DNA from: Thermoanaerobaculales bacterium
GTDB taxonomy: Bacteria; Acidobacteriota; Thermoanaerobaculia; Thermoanaerobaculales; Sulfomarinibacteraceae
DNA length: 64,000 nt
Direction of reading: 5' to 3'
Assembly: GCA_035358815.1 (NCBI GenBank)
Contig: DAOPQC010000008.1
Coordinates: 100,481-164,480 of the forward strand
The position numbers and the translations under genes were made by a program. The notes beneath the pieces are model-generated. The model was not told the DNA's origin. It saw nothing but the letters and a program-made list of their open reading frames with translations, and made no database searches. Within the stretch, counting starts at the first letter, position 1, and each line of letters starts with the position of its first letter. This document shows, one piece after another, positions 1 through 8,411 of the stretch.

Positions 1-1
1 C

Positions 2-946
2 GCGGCGGCCGGCGCCGCCGTTGCCCTCGTCGAGGGGCCGGCCCGAGGCCTCCTCATGGCGGGCGGGGTGGTGGGCCGGGTGCTGATCCTGTGGATCGCC
101 GCCGGCGTCCTCGGGCGCCGGGTCGACGCCGACCGGCTGGTCGGCGGCGCGCGCCGGCTTGGCCTGGAGAGACTGGGCCTCGTGCTCGGCCTGGCGCTGA
201 ACGCCCTGCCTCGGCTGGCCGAGGCCGCTGGCGAGGTCTGGATGGTGCACCGGCTGCGCAGCCCGGGCCGCTGGGAGGCGATCCGCCGCGGCCCCCGGAT
301 CGCCGAGGTGCTGCTGGCCAACGCCGTCCGGATCGGAGACGACGCGGCCGGCGCCGCCGCGCTGCGCGGCCACGGCGGGCTGGCCCACCCGCGCCGGCCC
401 GCGCTCGAGCCGCCCGCGCCGGTCGTGGTCGTCACCGGACCGCCGGGCTGCGGCAAGACATCGGTGATCGAGTCGGCGGCCGCGGCCCTGCGCGCGCAGG
501 GCAGCTGGCCGGTGGGCATCACCCAGCCGGGCGTCTACGCGCGCGGGCGGAAGGTGGGGTTCCTGGTCCGCGACCTGGCGACCGGCGAGGAGGCCGCGCT
601 CGCGCAGATGGTCGAGCGCGGCAAGGGCGAGCACGGCACCTCCTACCGCTTCTCGCGCGAGGGCCTCGATCACGCCGCCCGGGCGCTCGGCCGGGCGGCA
701 GCCGGGAGCGTGCTGGTGGTGGACGAGGTCGGCCCGATCGAGCTGCGGGGCGACGGTCACATGCCGGCGCTGCGCCGGGCGCTCGCGACACCCGGCCTCA
801 CCGCCGTGGTGCTGGTGGTTCGCCGTCAGCTGGTGCCGACGCTGCTGGCAGCTCTCGTCGCGACCGAGGTGACCCTGGTCGACGTCGAGGAGGACCCCGA
901 CAGTGGCGCCGATCGCGTCCTGCGCGCCATCGCCGGCACCGGCTAG
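2..946 (+). CDS. EcfT-like transmembrane / THEP1 NTPase fusion (5' end outside window)
   Basis: The frame is open from the first bases of the window, so the N-terminus is missing; 314 residues are visible. The first ~115 residues look like the C-terminal part of an energy-coupling-factor transporter T component (CbiQ/EcfT): a hydrophobic stretch followed by a basic helix with the LRSPGRW and ALRGHG segments typical of the coupling region. From about residue 140 a THEP1-type (DUF265) nucleoside-triphosphatase follows, with Walker A GPPGCGKTS, the GFLVRDLATGE segment and the Walker B-like VLVVDEVGPIEL. T components normally pair with separate ATPases, so the fusion to a THEP1 domain is unusual. 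The role of the NTPase in transport is unknown. The next gene converges from the other strand. Confidence 0.75.
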   Translation, partial: AAAGAAVALVEGPARGLLMAGGVVGRVLILWIAAGVLGRRVDADRLVGGARRLGLERLGLVLGLALNALPRLAEAAGEVWMVHRLRSPGRWEAIRRGPRIAEVLLANAVRIGDDAAGAAALRGHGGLAHPRRPALEPPAPVVVVTGPPGCGKTSVIESAAAALRAQGSWPVGITQPGVYARGRKVGFLVRDLATGEEAALAQMVERGKGEHGTSYRFSREGLDHAARALGRAAAGSVLVVDEVGPIELRGDGHMPALRRALATPGLTAVVLVVRRQLVPTLLAALVATEVTLVDVEEDPDSGADRVLRAIAGTG

Positions 947-973
947 CGCCACCGGCGGGCCCGCCGGGGAGAG

Positions 974-2464
974 TCAGTCGAAGAACGAGCTCAGGAACTC
1001 CTCACGGAGGTACTCGTGCATCGCGCGGTTGCGGCTGCCCTCATCGGCGGGCTGGAGGTAGGCGAAGGCCTCGGCCTCGTCGTTGGCCAGGATCGAGTGG
1101 CAGACCGTGCAGTCGTCGGTGATCCACGCTCCCTCCGGGTCCTTGAGGTCGCGGGTGTGGCAGCGGAAGCAGCCGGGTGCCTGGGTGTGGCCGAGCAGGC
1201 TGGGGTAGGCGCCCCAGGTGATGTTCATCCGGTGATGGACGTTGCGGGCATAGATCTCCTGGAGCACCGTGACCGCGGCGTCGATCCGGTCGAGCCATGC
1301 CGAGGCCCGATGCGGGTACTCGCGGGCGTAGAAGCCCTCGAGCGCCGCCCGGATGCCCTCTGATCCCGCCTCCCGCGACGGGTAGCCGCCGGTGATGGCG
1401 GCCACCGCCTCGCGCCGGATGAAGGGCAGCGAGCGGTCGATGCGGCCCATCCGGATCGCCGCGTCCACCGCGCGCCCGGGATCCTCGTAGACGTGAGTGG
1501 CACGGTTGTGGCAGTCGACGCAGTCCATGACCCGGACCAGGCCGGACTCGGCGGTGGCGGCCGGCGCGCGGGTGTTCTCGAAGCGGCGCCACTCCCCGTC
1601 GGGCCGCCGCACCTCGACCCACAGCATCTGCTCGCGCTCGTCGTCGACCGACGAGTAGCGGACCTCGACGCCGCGGGCGACGTGCCAGTGGACGCCGGTC
1701 GAGCCGGCGGCGCCAGCGTCGATCTTGAGGTTGAGGGTGGTGTAGTGGGGAGTGGAGGCCTCGTCGTTGTCGTACCGGATCCGGGTCGTGAGGCGGTTGC
1801 CGTAGAACTTCTCGGGCCAGTGGCAGCGCTCGCAGGTCTCGCGCGCCGGCCGCAGCTGGAGCACCGGGGTCGGGATCGGCCGCTCGTAGAGGTCGAAGGT
1901 GGCGGAGACGATCTGCCAGGCGCCGTTGAGCTTCGAGTTGAGGAGGGCGCCCATGCCCTCGCCGACGTGGCACTCGACGCAGGCGACGCGGGCGTGCGGC
2001 GAGGCCTGGTAGGTGGTCCACTCCGGGCTCATCACCTGGTGGCAGGCGGTGCCGCAGAAGCGCGGGCTGTCCATGAAGTGCAGCATCTTGATGCTGGTGC
2101 CCCCGAGGATGAGGAGGTTGGCCAGGGTCAGGAGGGCGACGGTCCGGAAGACCCGCGCGCCGGCGACGCTGCCGGCGACCGCGTCCGGGCCGAATCGGGC
2201 CTCAACGAGCTCGCGGGTCGACAGGCCGGTGCGGCGGCGCTGCCGGTACCAGGCGACCGGGATGATCAGCAGGCCGACGACGAACAGCACCGGGAACAGC
2301 ATGTAGACGATCAGCCCGACGTAGGCGTTGGTGACGATTCCGGCCAGCATCGCGAGCTGGAGCACGACGAAGCTCGCGAACGACGAGGTCGTGAGGACCA
2401 CGCCCAGCCGACCGAGGCGGTCGATCGAGACCGCCCGGACGAAGTCGACATAGGAACGGAGCAT
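974..2464 (-). CDS. membrane-anchored multihaem c-type cytochrome (quinol dehydrogenase-like)
   Basis: This 496-residue protein starts at an ATG 2 bp after the stop of the octahaem cytochrome gene, so the two are translationally linked. The first ~130 residues hold two or three transmembrane helices. The rest carries six haem-binding sites: one CGTACH (C-x3-CH, as in some NapC/NrfH-type proteins) directly after the last helix, then CVECH, CERCH, CVDCH, CFRCH and CTVCH. The likely role is to take electrons from the quinol pool and pass them to the periplasmic HAO-like partner, as NapC/NrfH-type proteins do for NrfA and epsilon-HAO. It is larger than NapC (~200 aa), with an extra soluble domain of unknown use. 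An open frame extends upstream of the chosen start but overlaps the partner gene and lacks its own signal. Confidence 0.85.
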   Translation of the reverse strand: MLRSYVDFVRAVSIDRLGRLGVVLTTSSFASFVVLQLAMLAGIVTNAYVGLIVYMLFPVLFVVGLLIIPVAWYRQRRRTGLSTRELVEARFGPDAVAGSVAGARVFRTVALLTLANLLILGGTSIKMLHFMDSPRFCGTACHQVMSPEWTTYQASPHARVACVECHVGEGMGALLNSKLNGAWQIVSATFDLYERPIPTPVLQLRPARETCERCHWPEKFYGNRLTTRIRYDNDEASTPHYTTLNLKIDAGAAGSTGVHWHVARGVEVRYSSVDDEREQMLWVEVRRPDGEWRRFENTRAPAATAESGLVRVMDCVDCHNRATHVYEDPGRAVDAAIRMGRIDRSLPFIRREAVAAITGGYPSREAGSEGIRAALEGFYAREYPHRASAWLDRIDAAVTVLQEIYARNVHHRMNITWGAYPSLLGHTQAPGCFRCHTRDLKDPEGAWITDDCTVCHSILANDEAEAFAYLQPADEGSRNRAMHEYLREEFLSSFFD

Positions 2465-2466
2465 GG

Positions 2467-3792
2467 TCACTCCTCGGTGAAGAACCTCGCGTACATCTTC
2501 TGCATGTCGCCGGATCGGATCTGCTTCGTCAGGTCGGCGGTCTGCTCGCGCACCCAGCGGTGCATCGGGTCCGACTCGAGGATGCGATTGACGAACGCGT
2601 TCACCTCGGGGTCGTTGAACTCGCGCGCCTCGGGCAGCAGCTTGAAGTAGAAGTGCTGGGCGACCTCGTAGAAGCCGTGCCACCAGGTGTAGTCAGGCCC
2701 CATCATGGCGGCGCCGTGGCGGGCGCGCCGGCCCTCGTGGTGCCACAGCTCCCAGTAGCTCCACTCGACCTTGTTGGAGAACGAGGCCGGGTTCTCGAGC
2801 AGCTTGCGGTCCCGGATCAGCTTCATGAGCTCGGTGGCGGGCCTGGCGAACTTCTCGTTGTAGAGCCTCACCGACGCGTCGAACTGGTGGAAGTGGCCGT
2901 CGGTGAAGGTCCGGGTGTGGCAGGCTGCGCACACCTCCTGCATGTTGGCGCGCTTGGCCTGCCAGTCAGGCTTATGCTCGGAGATCGGCGGCCGCAGCGT
3001 CCACGCGATGCGGCGGCCGACGTCGTGGGTCGCCGGCTGGCCCTTGGCCGCCGAGATGTGGCAGGTCGCGCAGGTCGGCGCCGCCGAGTAGTCGACGCCG
3101 ACCACCCACGATTCGGACTCGAGGTTCATCGCCGCGGTGTTGGTGAAGTAGGTGTTGCCGTGCTTGGACTCCTCGTAGACCTCCTTCTGGGGATGGTCCG
3201 GGCCGAGGTGGCACTTGGAGCAGGCCTCGGGCTGCCGGGCCTGCGCCTCGGAGAAGCCGTGGCGGGTGTGGCAGGCGTTGCAGGAGCCCAGCGAGCCGTC
3301 GGGGTTGATGCGGCCGATGCCGGAGTTCGGCCAGCTCCGGCGGGCCAGCCGGTTGGGGCTCGAAGGGTCGATCTGGACCTTTGAGCCGTGGCAGCTCTCG
3401 CAGCCGATGACGGCGACCGGGTCGCCGGCCGTGACGTGCGCCAGGTAGGCGTCGGCCGAGTCGAGGATCTGGCCGGCGGTCGCGTGGTAGGAGCTCCCCA
3501 CCTCGTCGGCCTCCCGGCGATGGCAGCGGCCGCAGTCCTTGGGCGTCACCAGTGTCGCGATCAGCGCATCGTAGTGCTCGAACGCGTCGACCTCGCCCTT
3601 CTCGGCCTGATGGCAGCTCAGGCAGGTGACGTTGTGCCGGGAGTGCTCGGAGTCGTACCACTGCTTGTACAAGCCCGGCGACTTCTCCTTGTGACAGGTC
3701 ATGCAGGAGCCTGCCAGCTTGGGGTCGTCCGCGGCGGCCGCGACCGCCGCAGCCAGCAGTGCCATGACCAAGGTCGTCAACGAGCGATGCAT
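2467..3792 (-). CDS. octahaem cytochrome c, hydroxylamine oxidoreductase family
   Basis: The protein has 441 residues with a signal peptide (MHRSLTTLVMALLAAAVAAA) and eight CxxCH motifs (CMTCH, CLSCH, CGRCH, CESCH, CNACH, CSKCH, CATCH, CAACH), the haem number of HAO-family proteins. The C-terminal helical part with HHEGRRARHGAAMMGPDYTW resembles the HAO core near the catalytic haem. Relatives without the tyrosine cross-link work reductively (nitrite or hydroxylamine to ammonium) and are paired with NapC-type donors, as here; which direction this enzyme runs cannot be decided by eye. It is periplasmic. It sits downstream of a quinol NO reductase, so the block may handle nitrite, NO and hydroxylamine together. 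The spacing to the membrane cytochrome is 2 bp. Confidence 0.85.
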   Translation of the reverse strand: MHRSLTTLVMALLAAAVAAAADDPKLAGSCMTCHKEKSPGLYKQWYDSEHSRHNVTCLSCHQAEKGEVDAFEHYDALIATLVTPKDCGRCHRREADEVGSSYHATAGQILDSADAYLAHVTAGDPVAVIGCESCHGSKVQIDPSSPNRLARRSWPNSGIGRINPDGSLGSCNACHTRHGFSEAQARQPEACSKCHLGPDHPQKEVYEESKHGNTYFTNTAAMNLESESWVVGVDYSAAPTCATCHISAAKGQPATHDVGRRIAWTLRPPISEHKPDWQAKRANMQEVCAACHTRTFTDGHFHQFDASVRLYNEKFARPATELMKLIRDRKLLENPASFSNKVEWSYWELWHHEGRRARHGAAMMGPDYTWWHGFYEVAQHFYFKLLPEAREFNDPEVNAFVNRILESDPMHRWVREQTADLTKQIRSGDMQKMYARFFTEE

Positions 3793-3881
3793 GGTGGCCT
3801 CCTCCTTCTCGGGTCCTCACGGCAGCCCGCTCGTCCCGCCGATCAGGCCGCGACGGCGGCTGTCATCGACAAAGGGTGCGA

Positions 3882-3905
3882 GCGCCCGCCGCCTGCGGCG
3901 GGCGC
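3882..3905 (-). terminator. strong GC hairpin between norZ and the HAO-like gene
   Basis: An 11-bp perfect inverted repeat (GCGCCCGCCGC / GCGGCGGGCGC) with a 2-nt centre lies just after the NO reductase stop and ~90 bp before the cytochrome gene. It has no clear U-run on the minus strand, so it may be an attenuator or an mRNA-stability hairpin that separates the two halves of the block and not a true rho-independent terminator. Confidence 0.4.
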
Positions 3906-3926
3906 CGCCTCCCGAACAACGCGGAA

Positions 3927-6206
3927 TCAGAGCTCGACGCCGAGCCGCTTCCAGACCGACTCACCCTCGGCGATCCGCTTCGCCTTGAGGTGAGGGAAGG
4001 TCGTGAACAGGAACCAGACCAGCGGCAGCACGCCGACCACGATGATCACCGTGTCGGGGATCATCCGCAGCTGGCCGAGCAGCGACACGAAGGGCCGCTC
4101 GAAGAAGCTGACGTCGCGGGCGACCCACAGGCCCTCCTTGTAGCTGGTCCACGCCTGGGCGATGCCGACCGGGAACAGGGTCAGGAAGGTCATCATCAGC
4201 AGGCCCCCGTTGAGGCCCCAGAACGAGATCTTGAGCAGCCGATCGTTCCAGTGCTCGCGCTCGACCAGGCCCCGCCACGAGAACAGCAGGAGCGCGATCG
4301 ACAGCGTGCCGTAGACCCCGAACAGCGCGCCGTGGCCGTGGTTCACGGTCAGGTAGGTGCCGTGCTCGAAGTAGTTGACCACCGGCAGGTTGATCAGGAA
4401 GCCGAAGACGCCGGCGCCGAGGAAGTTCCAGAACGAGCTGGCGACCAGGAAGTACATCGGCCACCGGTAGGGGAAGTCCCTGCCCTCGGCGCGGATCGAC
4501 TTGTACTCGAGCAGCCCGCGCACGACCAGGCCGAACAGCGGCACCGGCTCGATCGACGAGAACACCGATCCGACCGCGAGCCAGAACGAGGGCCCGCCGT
4601 ACCAGAAGTAGTGGTGGGCGGTGCCCAGGATGCCGCTCAAGAAGACCAGCGCGGCGGTGAAGTAGGCGACGCGCAGCGCTGCCTTCGCCGACGCCAGGCC
4701 CATCGCCACCAGCAGCACCGAGATCACGGCCACGCCGAAGAACTCGAAGATGCTCTCGACCCAGATGTGGACCACGAACCAGCGCCAGTAGTCCGCCACC
4801 GTCAGGTGCGAGCCGCGGCTGAAGAACAGCCCGAATGCGAAGAAGAAGACCACCAGCATCGCGCTCAGCACATAGAACTTGACCAGCGCCCGGAACTCGG
4901 GATCGCGCGCCTTCTCGGTCTGTCGGCCGACGGCGCGATAGACGATGACCAACCAGAACAGGAGGCCGACGAAGAGCAAGATCTGCCAGAGCCGTCCCAG
5001 CTCGAGGTACTCCCAGCCCTGGTGTCCGAGCCAGAACCAGAGGTCTCCGAGCATGCCCTTGATGCCGAGCACCTCGCCGACCAGGCTGCCGACCGCGACC
5101 AGCACCACCGCGCCGAACAGCAGCTGGACCAGCAGGCCCTGGCGGCGGGGCTCGCGGCCGCCGACGATCGGCGCCAGGTAGATCGACGACGCCACCCAGG
5201 TGGTGGCGATCCAGAAGATGGCGAGCTGCAGGTGCCACGACTTGGCCCAGCTGTAGGGGACGCTCTCGCCGACCACCGACACGTAGAAGGTCCCGGGGTG
5301 AACCGTGTAGTGGGCGAGCAGGCCGCCGAAGGTGGTCTGCACCAGGAACAGCAGGATCACGACCAGGAAGAACTTCGCCGCCTTGAGCTGGCTCGATGTC
5401 AGCGGCGCGTCGATCAGCTTGTCGGCGAGCGGGACCCCCTTGGCCTCGCCGTACCACAGCTTGTCGCGGTGGACCCAGAAGATGAACAGGCCGAGAGTGA
5501 TGAACAGCGACACGATGCCGCCGAGGGTCCAGATGTAGGTGTCGACCGTGGCGACGTTGCCGATCGACCGGTCGGCGGGCCAGTTGTTGGTGTAGCTGTG
5601 GTCCTCGCCCGGCCGGTTGGCCGACGCCACCCATGCGGTCCAGAAGAAGAAGCGGCCGATCTGCTGCCGCTCCTCGGCGGTCGGCACGGTGTTGGGGAGG
5701 AAGCCGTAGCGCTGATCACCTTCCCGGAAGGTGGTCTCCCAGAACCTGGCGATATCGCCGAGCGCGGCCGCCTGCGCCGGGCTGAGCGTCAGGGTGTCGG
5801 TCGCCTCGTCGTACCGGTTGCCCTTCATCTCGCGGCGGGTGCGCAGGTCGACGAGCTCGCGGTCCTCGCCGGAGAGCTGGTCGTAGGGGCGTCCGAGCCC
5901 ATCCACGGCGAACCGAGCACGGACGGTCTCGCCGATCAGGTGCAGGGTCACCGCCGAGAACTCCATCCCGCGCTGCGAGCCGTGGCCCCAGACGCTGCCG
6001 TGGTCCATCAGCCCGTAGCGCTGGTAGACGTCCTGGCCGGCGAGGATGTCCTGCTTGGTGAACAGGGCCGCCCCATCCGGACCGGCCACCGTCCCGGGGT
6101 AGGGAGGTGCCTCGCGGGTGGCGAACACCCCCCCGATCAGCAGGCCACCGAGCGCGACGACGAAGCTGATGATCGCCGCCCACTTCAGTCTCTCGATCGT
6201 CATCAT
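3927..6206 (-). CDS. norZ: quinol-dependent nitric oxide reductase (qNOR)
   Basis: A single-subunit, 759-residue NO reductase (NO to N2O with electrons from quinol), integral to the inner membrane. The N-terminal ~220 residues form the cytochrome-c-like periplasmic domain of qNOR without a haem-c motif (GLMDHGSVWGHGSQRG), flanked by the first transmembrane helix. The C-terminal part has the ~12-helix haem-copper oxidase fold with the metal-binding histidine segments (HLQLAIFWIATTWV, VHIWVESIFEFF, GTAHHYFW, NHGHGALFGVYG). The length is typical of the family. Two ATGs in tandem follow AAGGAGGAGG; the second (6203) has better spacing. Upstream partners DUF1858/DUF2249 and DUF438 are common neighbours of NO reductases. 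Expected role: NO detoxification or respiration. Confidence 0.93.
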   Translation of the reverse strand: MMTIERLKWAAIISFVVALGGLLIGGVFATREAPPYPGTVAGPDGAALFTKQDILAGQDVYQRYGLMDHGSVWGHGSQRGMEFSAVTLHLIGETVRARFAVDGLGRPYDQLSGEDRELVDLRTRREMKGNRYDEATDTLTLSPAQAAALGDIARFWETTFREGDQRYGFLPNTVPTAEERQQIGRFFFWTAWVASANRPGEDHSYTNNWPADRSIGNVATVDTYIWTLGGIVSLFITLGLFIFWVHRDKLWYGEAKGVPLADKLIDAPLTSSQLKAAKFFLVVILLFLVQTTFGGLLAHYTVHPGTFYVSVVGESVPYSWAKSWHLQLAIFWIATTWVASSIYLAPIVGGREPRRQGLLVQLLFGAVVLVAVGSLVGEVLGIKGMLGDLWFWLGHQGWEYLELGRLWQILLFVGLLFWLVIVYRAVGRQTEKARDPEFRALVKFYVLSAMLVVFFFAFGLFFSRGSHLTVADYWRWFVVHIWVESIFEFFGVAVISVLLVAMGLASAKAALRVAYFTAALVFLSGILGTAHHYFWYGGPSFWLAVGSVFSSIEPVPLFGLVVRGLLEYKSIRAEGRDFPYRWPMYFLVASSFWNFLGAGVFGFLINLPVVNYFEHGTYLTVNHGHGALFGVYGTLSIALLLFSWRGLVEREHWNDRLLKISFWGLNGGLLMMTFLTLFPVGIAQAWTSYKEGLWVARDVSFFERPFVSLLGQLRMIPDTVIIVVGVLPLVWFLFTTFPHLKAKRIAEGESVWKRLGVEL

Positions 6207-6255
6207 CCTCCTCCTTCCGCTTGTCGCCAGCGCACGCTGCCGGCGGTTGTCTCCG

Positions 6256-6813
6256 TCACGGGCTCTCCTCCAGCCGCGGGCCGATGAAGGTCGCGAACGA
6301 GCCCTCGGAGCGGACGACCGCGGTCCGGAAGCCGCGCCCCTCCAGGAGCTCGATCAATGGCGCCGGCCGGAACGAGCTGCGGATCAGGCCGAGATCGTCG
6401 GGGCCGAGCTCGGCGGCGCGCCGCAGGACCTCGGGCATCGGCTCCTCGCCGGCCTCGAGCATGCGGTCCGCGTCGATCGTCCAGCGCACCCGCGCCGCGT
6501 CCACCCACGGCGCCGGGCCGTCGGACTCGGTGCCGCCGTCGTCCGGCAAGACCTCGACGTCCGCCGGCAGGCCGGCCGCCTCCCGCAGGCGCAGCACCAG
6601 ATCACGGACCGGCAGCCCCGCCACCTCGGCGGCGCGGCGCAGCGAGGTGACCCGGGCGATGGTGCGGCGCAGCACCGGGTTGGACAACTTGCTGAACGCG
6701 GGCGCGGCCGCGATCAGGACCGGCTCGAGCTCGGGGTAGGCCTCGAGCAGCTGGGCGACCTTGGTGTCGGGCGTGATCGGCAGCGGGCCGCTCACGCCGT
6801 CGCTCCCGTCCAC
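6256..6813 (-). CDS. DUF1858-DUF2249 domain protein
   Basis: A 185-residue soluble protein. The first ~75 residues fit DUF1858 (ITPDTKVAQLLEAYPELEPV ... LSNPVLRRTIARVTSLRRAA). The C-terminal ~70 residues (LGPDDLGLIRSSFRPAPLIE ... RGFRTAV) fit the DUF2249/TusA-like fold. No catalytic cysteine is evident. Its start overlaps the end of the DUF438 gene by 22 bp, so the two are translated together, and norZ follows 49 bp downstream. Such proteins recur with DUF438 and NO reductases; a sensing or metal/NO-relay role is often assumed, but the biochemistry is not known. Confidence 0.8.
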   Translation of the reverse strand: MDGSDGVSGPLPITPDTKVAQLLEAYPELEPVLIAAAPAFSKLSNPVLRRTIARVTSLRRAAEVAGLPVRDLVLRLREAAGLPADVEVLPDDGGTESDGPAPWVDAARVRWTIDADRMLEAGEEPMPEVLRRAAELGPDDLGLIRSSFRPAPLIELLEGRGFRTAVVRSEGSFATFIGPRLEESP

Positions 6814-8015
6814 TCGAGCAGCCGGCGCTCGCCTGCGAGCTCACGCAGCCGCGTCAGGTCCTGGGTCACCTCGAGCGTGCCGAGGTAGGTCCCCTCGGGG
6901 TCGCGGACCGCGAAGTAGCGGATGTGGACGAAGCGGCCCCGGAGCTCGATCCAGAACTCGGCGACGTCCTGGCGGCCGGAGCGGAAGCTCGAGACGATCT
7001 CCTCGACCACGTGCACGCTCTTGGGCGGGTGGCAGTGCCGCACCTCGCGGCCGAGGATCGCCTTGCTGCGCTCGAACACCCGGTCCGCGCCCTCCGAGAA
7101 GTAGCGGACCCGGTCGTCGGCGTCGACAAACGTGATGTCCACCGGCAGCGCGCCGAGGATACCACGGAGCTGGTCGAAGGTGAGCGCGCCGGTGGGGAAG
7201 ACCACCGCCTGGTCGCGGGGCAGCTCGGCGACCCGCTCCGGCGCCTTGGCCGGCGGCGGCCGGTAGCCGGTTCGGGGCTCGACCAGGCAGTAGCCGAAGC
7301 GCGGCGACTCCTGCCAGATCTCGGCCCACTCGTCGTCGGTCAGGGTGTCGCGGGACATCGGCAGCAGGATCCGCCGCTCCTTGACAATCATCTCCTCGAT
7401 CGCGGAGAGGCAGGGCTCGAGAACCGTGTCGACGACCAGCGACGCCTCGTCGGCCGACATCGCGTCGATCGACACCGCCTCGCCGAGCGCGGCGAGCAGC
7501 CCGCGGACCTCGTCGTCCTTGCCCCACATCACCTTCGACGGCCCGCTGATGCCGTGGCGCTCGAGGCAGGAGAACAGCAGGTTCTCCTTGCGCTGGTAGT
7601 GCTTCTCGAGGTCGGCGAGGCGGCCGTGCGCCGTCCGCCATGCCGAAAGGTCCGGCGACGCGTCGCGGTCGCGGACGAGGGCGCGCAGCTCGGCCACGAC
7701 CTCGGCGATCGCCTGGTTCTCGCGCTCGAAGGTGTCGAGCGGGTGGCCCGGCAGGGGCGGCAGCTGGACCGGCTCGACCAGGATGTCGCGGAGCACCTGG
7801 GAGTGCAGATCGCACATGCTCTGCACCTCCTCGACCGGCATCCCGCCGGCGATCAGCTCCTGTTCCATGGCCGCGATCTCGGCGGAGCTGGTCTCGCGCA
7901 CCATGGTCCTGAGCGCCCCTCTCACCGTCTCTGGGTCGGCGCCGCGGTGCAGCCCCTCGATGATCTCCTTGAGAATCCGGATGCGGTGTGCCCGGTTGTC
8001 GATCAGCTCGCTCAT
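6792..8015 (-). CDS. DUF438 - haemerythrin-like - PAS protein
   Basis: 407 residues in three parts. Residues ~1-75 are a DUF438 domain (HRIRILKEIIEGLHRGADPE). Residues ~85-225 form a haemerythrin-like HHE domain with spaced H and E residues (HGRLADLEKHYQRKENLLF, IEEMIVKERRILLP). Residues ~285-400 form a PAS domain (DITFVDADDRVRYFSEG ... REVRHCHPPKSVHVVEEI). Proteins of this make-up are linked to NO/O2 sensing or to a di-iron store beside NO reductase genes. It is the first gene of the block, and a TTGAC-N4-GTCAA palindrome sits 75 bp upstream of its start. A cytoplasmic location is expected because no signal peptide is seen. Confidence 0.88.
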   Translation of the reverse strand: MSELIDNRAHRIRILKEIIEGLHRGADPETVRGALRTMVRETSSAEIAAMEQELIAGGMPVEEVQSMCDLHSQVLRDILVEPVQLPPLPGHPLDTFERENQAIAEVVAELRALVRDRDASPDLSAWRTAHGRLADLEKHYQRKENLLFSCLERHGISGPSKVMWGKDDEVRGLLAALGEAVSIDAMSADEASLVVDTVLEPCLSAIEEMIVKERRILLPMSRDTLTDDEWAEIWQESPRFGYCLVEPRTGYRPPPAKAPERVAELPRDQAVVFPTGALTFDQLRGILGALPVDITFVDADDRVRYFSEGADRVFERSKAILGREVRHCHPPKSVHVVEEIVSSFRSGRQDVAEFWIELRGRFVHIRYFAVRDPEGTYLGTLEVTQDLTRLRELAGERRLLEWTGATA

Positions 8016-8089
8016 CAGCGGTCCCCTCGGCCGCGCGGTCGACGCGGCTCCCGTGCGTCACAGCATGCGGCAGTAGGGACGACCCCGCC

Positions 8090-8103
8090 TTGACCTAGGT
8101 CAA
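8090..8103. promoter_or_regulatory. FNR/DNR-like 14-bp palindrome
   Basis: TTGACCTAGGTCAA is a perfect palindrome with the TTGAY-N4-RTCAA pattern bound by CRP/FNR-family regulators, including NO-responsive DNR/NnrR types. It lies 75 bp upstream of the DUF438 start, and the gene on its other side points towards it with its 3' end, so it can only serve the nitrogen-oxide block. No regulator gene is in the window. Confidence 0.65.
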
Positions 8104-8410
8104 TGAGCGCGGCCAGTGAGGCAGTGTGGCAGTGAGGCTGTGGGGCAGTGGGGGAGTGCGGGAGTTCGCAGTTCTCCGTTCTGATCCCGATTCCACCCGC
8201 CCGGTTCCGCGCCCGGTTGGCTCGGCATTGAGGCCGTGGGGCAGTTTGCGGCGAGGGCGTTCGAACCGCGGAGGCCGCAGAGGACGCGGAGAGGATTCTC
8301 TGCGTCACTCTCCACCGCGAAGTCGTCAGAAACGCAGCGAGGACGAGGATGCCCTCGCTCTCTTTCACACCACGCGACTCAGCTATCCGCTCTCAACTAT
8401 CCGCTCTCAA
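8104..8410. other. non-coding gap built of degenerate repeats
   Basis: I see no gene here. The first 60 bp are a low-complexity run of GTGGCAGTGAGGC-like units, which recurs near 19198-19240. Bases 8276-8292 hold CGCAGAGGACGCGGAGA, whose exact reverse complement recurs at 25204-25220. The gap ends in a tandem 14-bp repeat. Confidence 0.6.
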
Positions 8411-8411
8411 C
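8384..8411. repeat. tandem 14-bp repeat
   Basis: TATCCGCTCTCAAC occurs twice head to tail. The second copy touches the last base of the peroxiredoxin stop codon. Possibly a slippage product; function unknown. Confidence 0.8.

Noticed and set aside
3876..6287. An 803-codon open frame on the plus strand opposite norZ
   Set aside because: It mirrors a well-supported qNOR gene, has low-complexity charged composition and no domain; high-GC antisense artefact.
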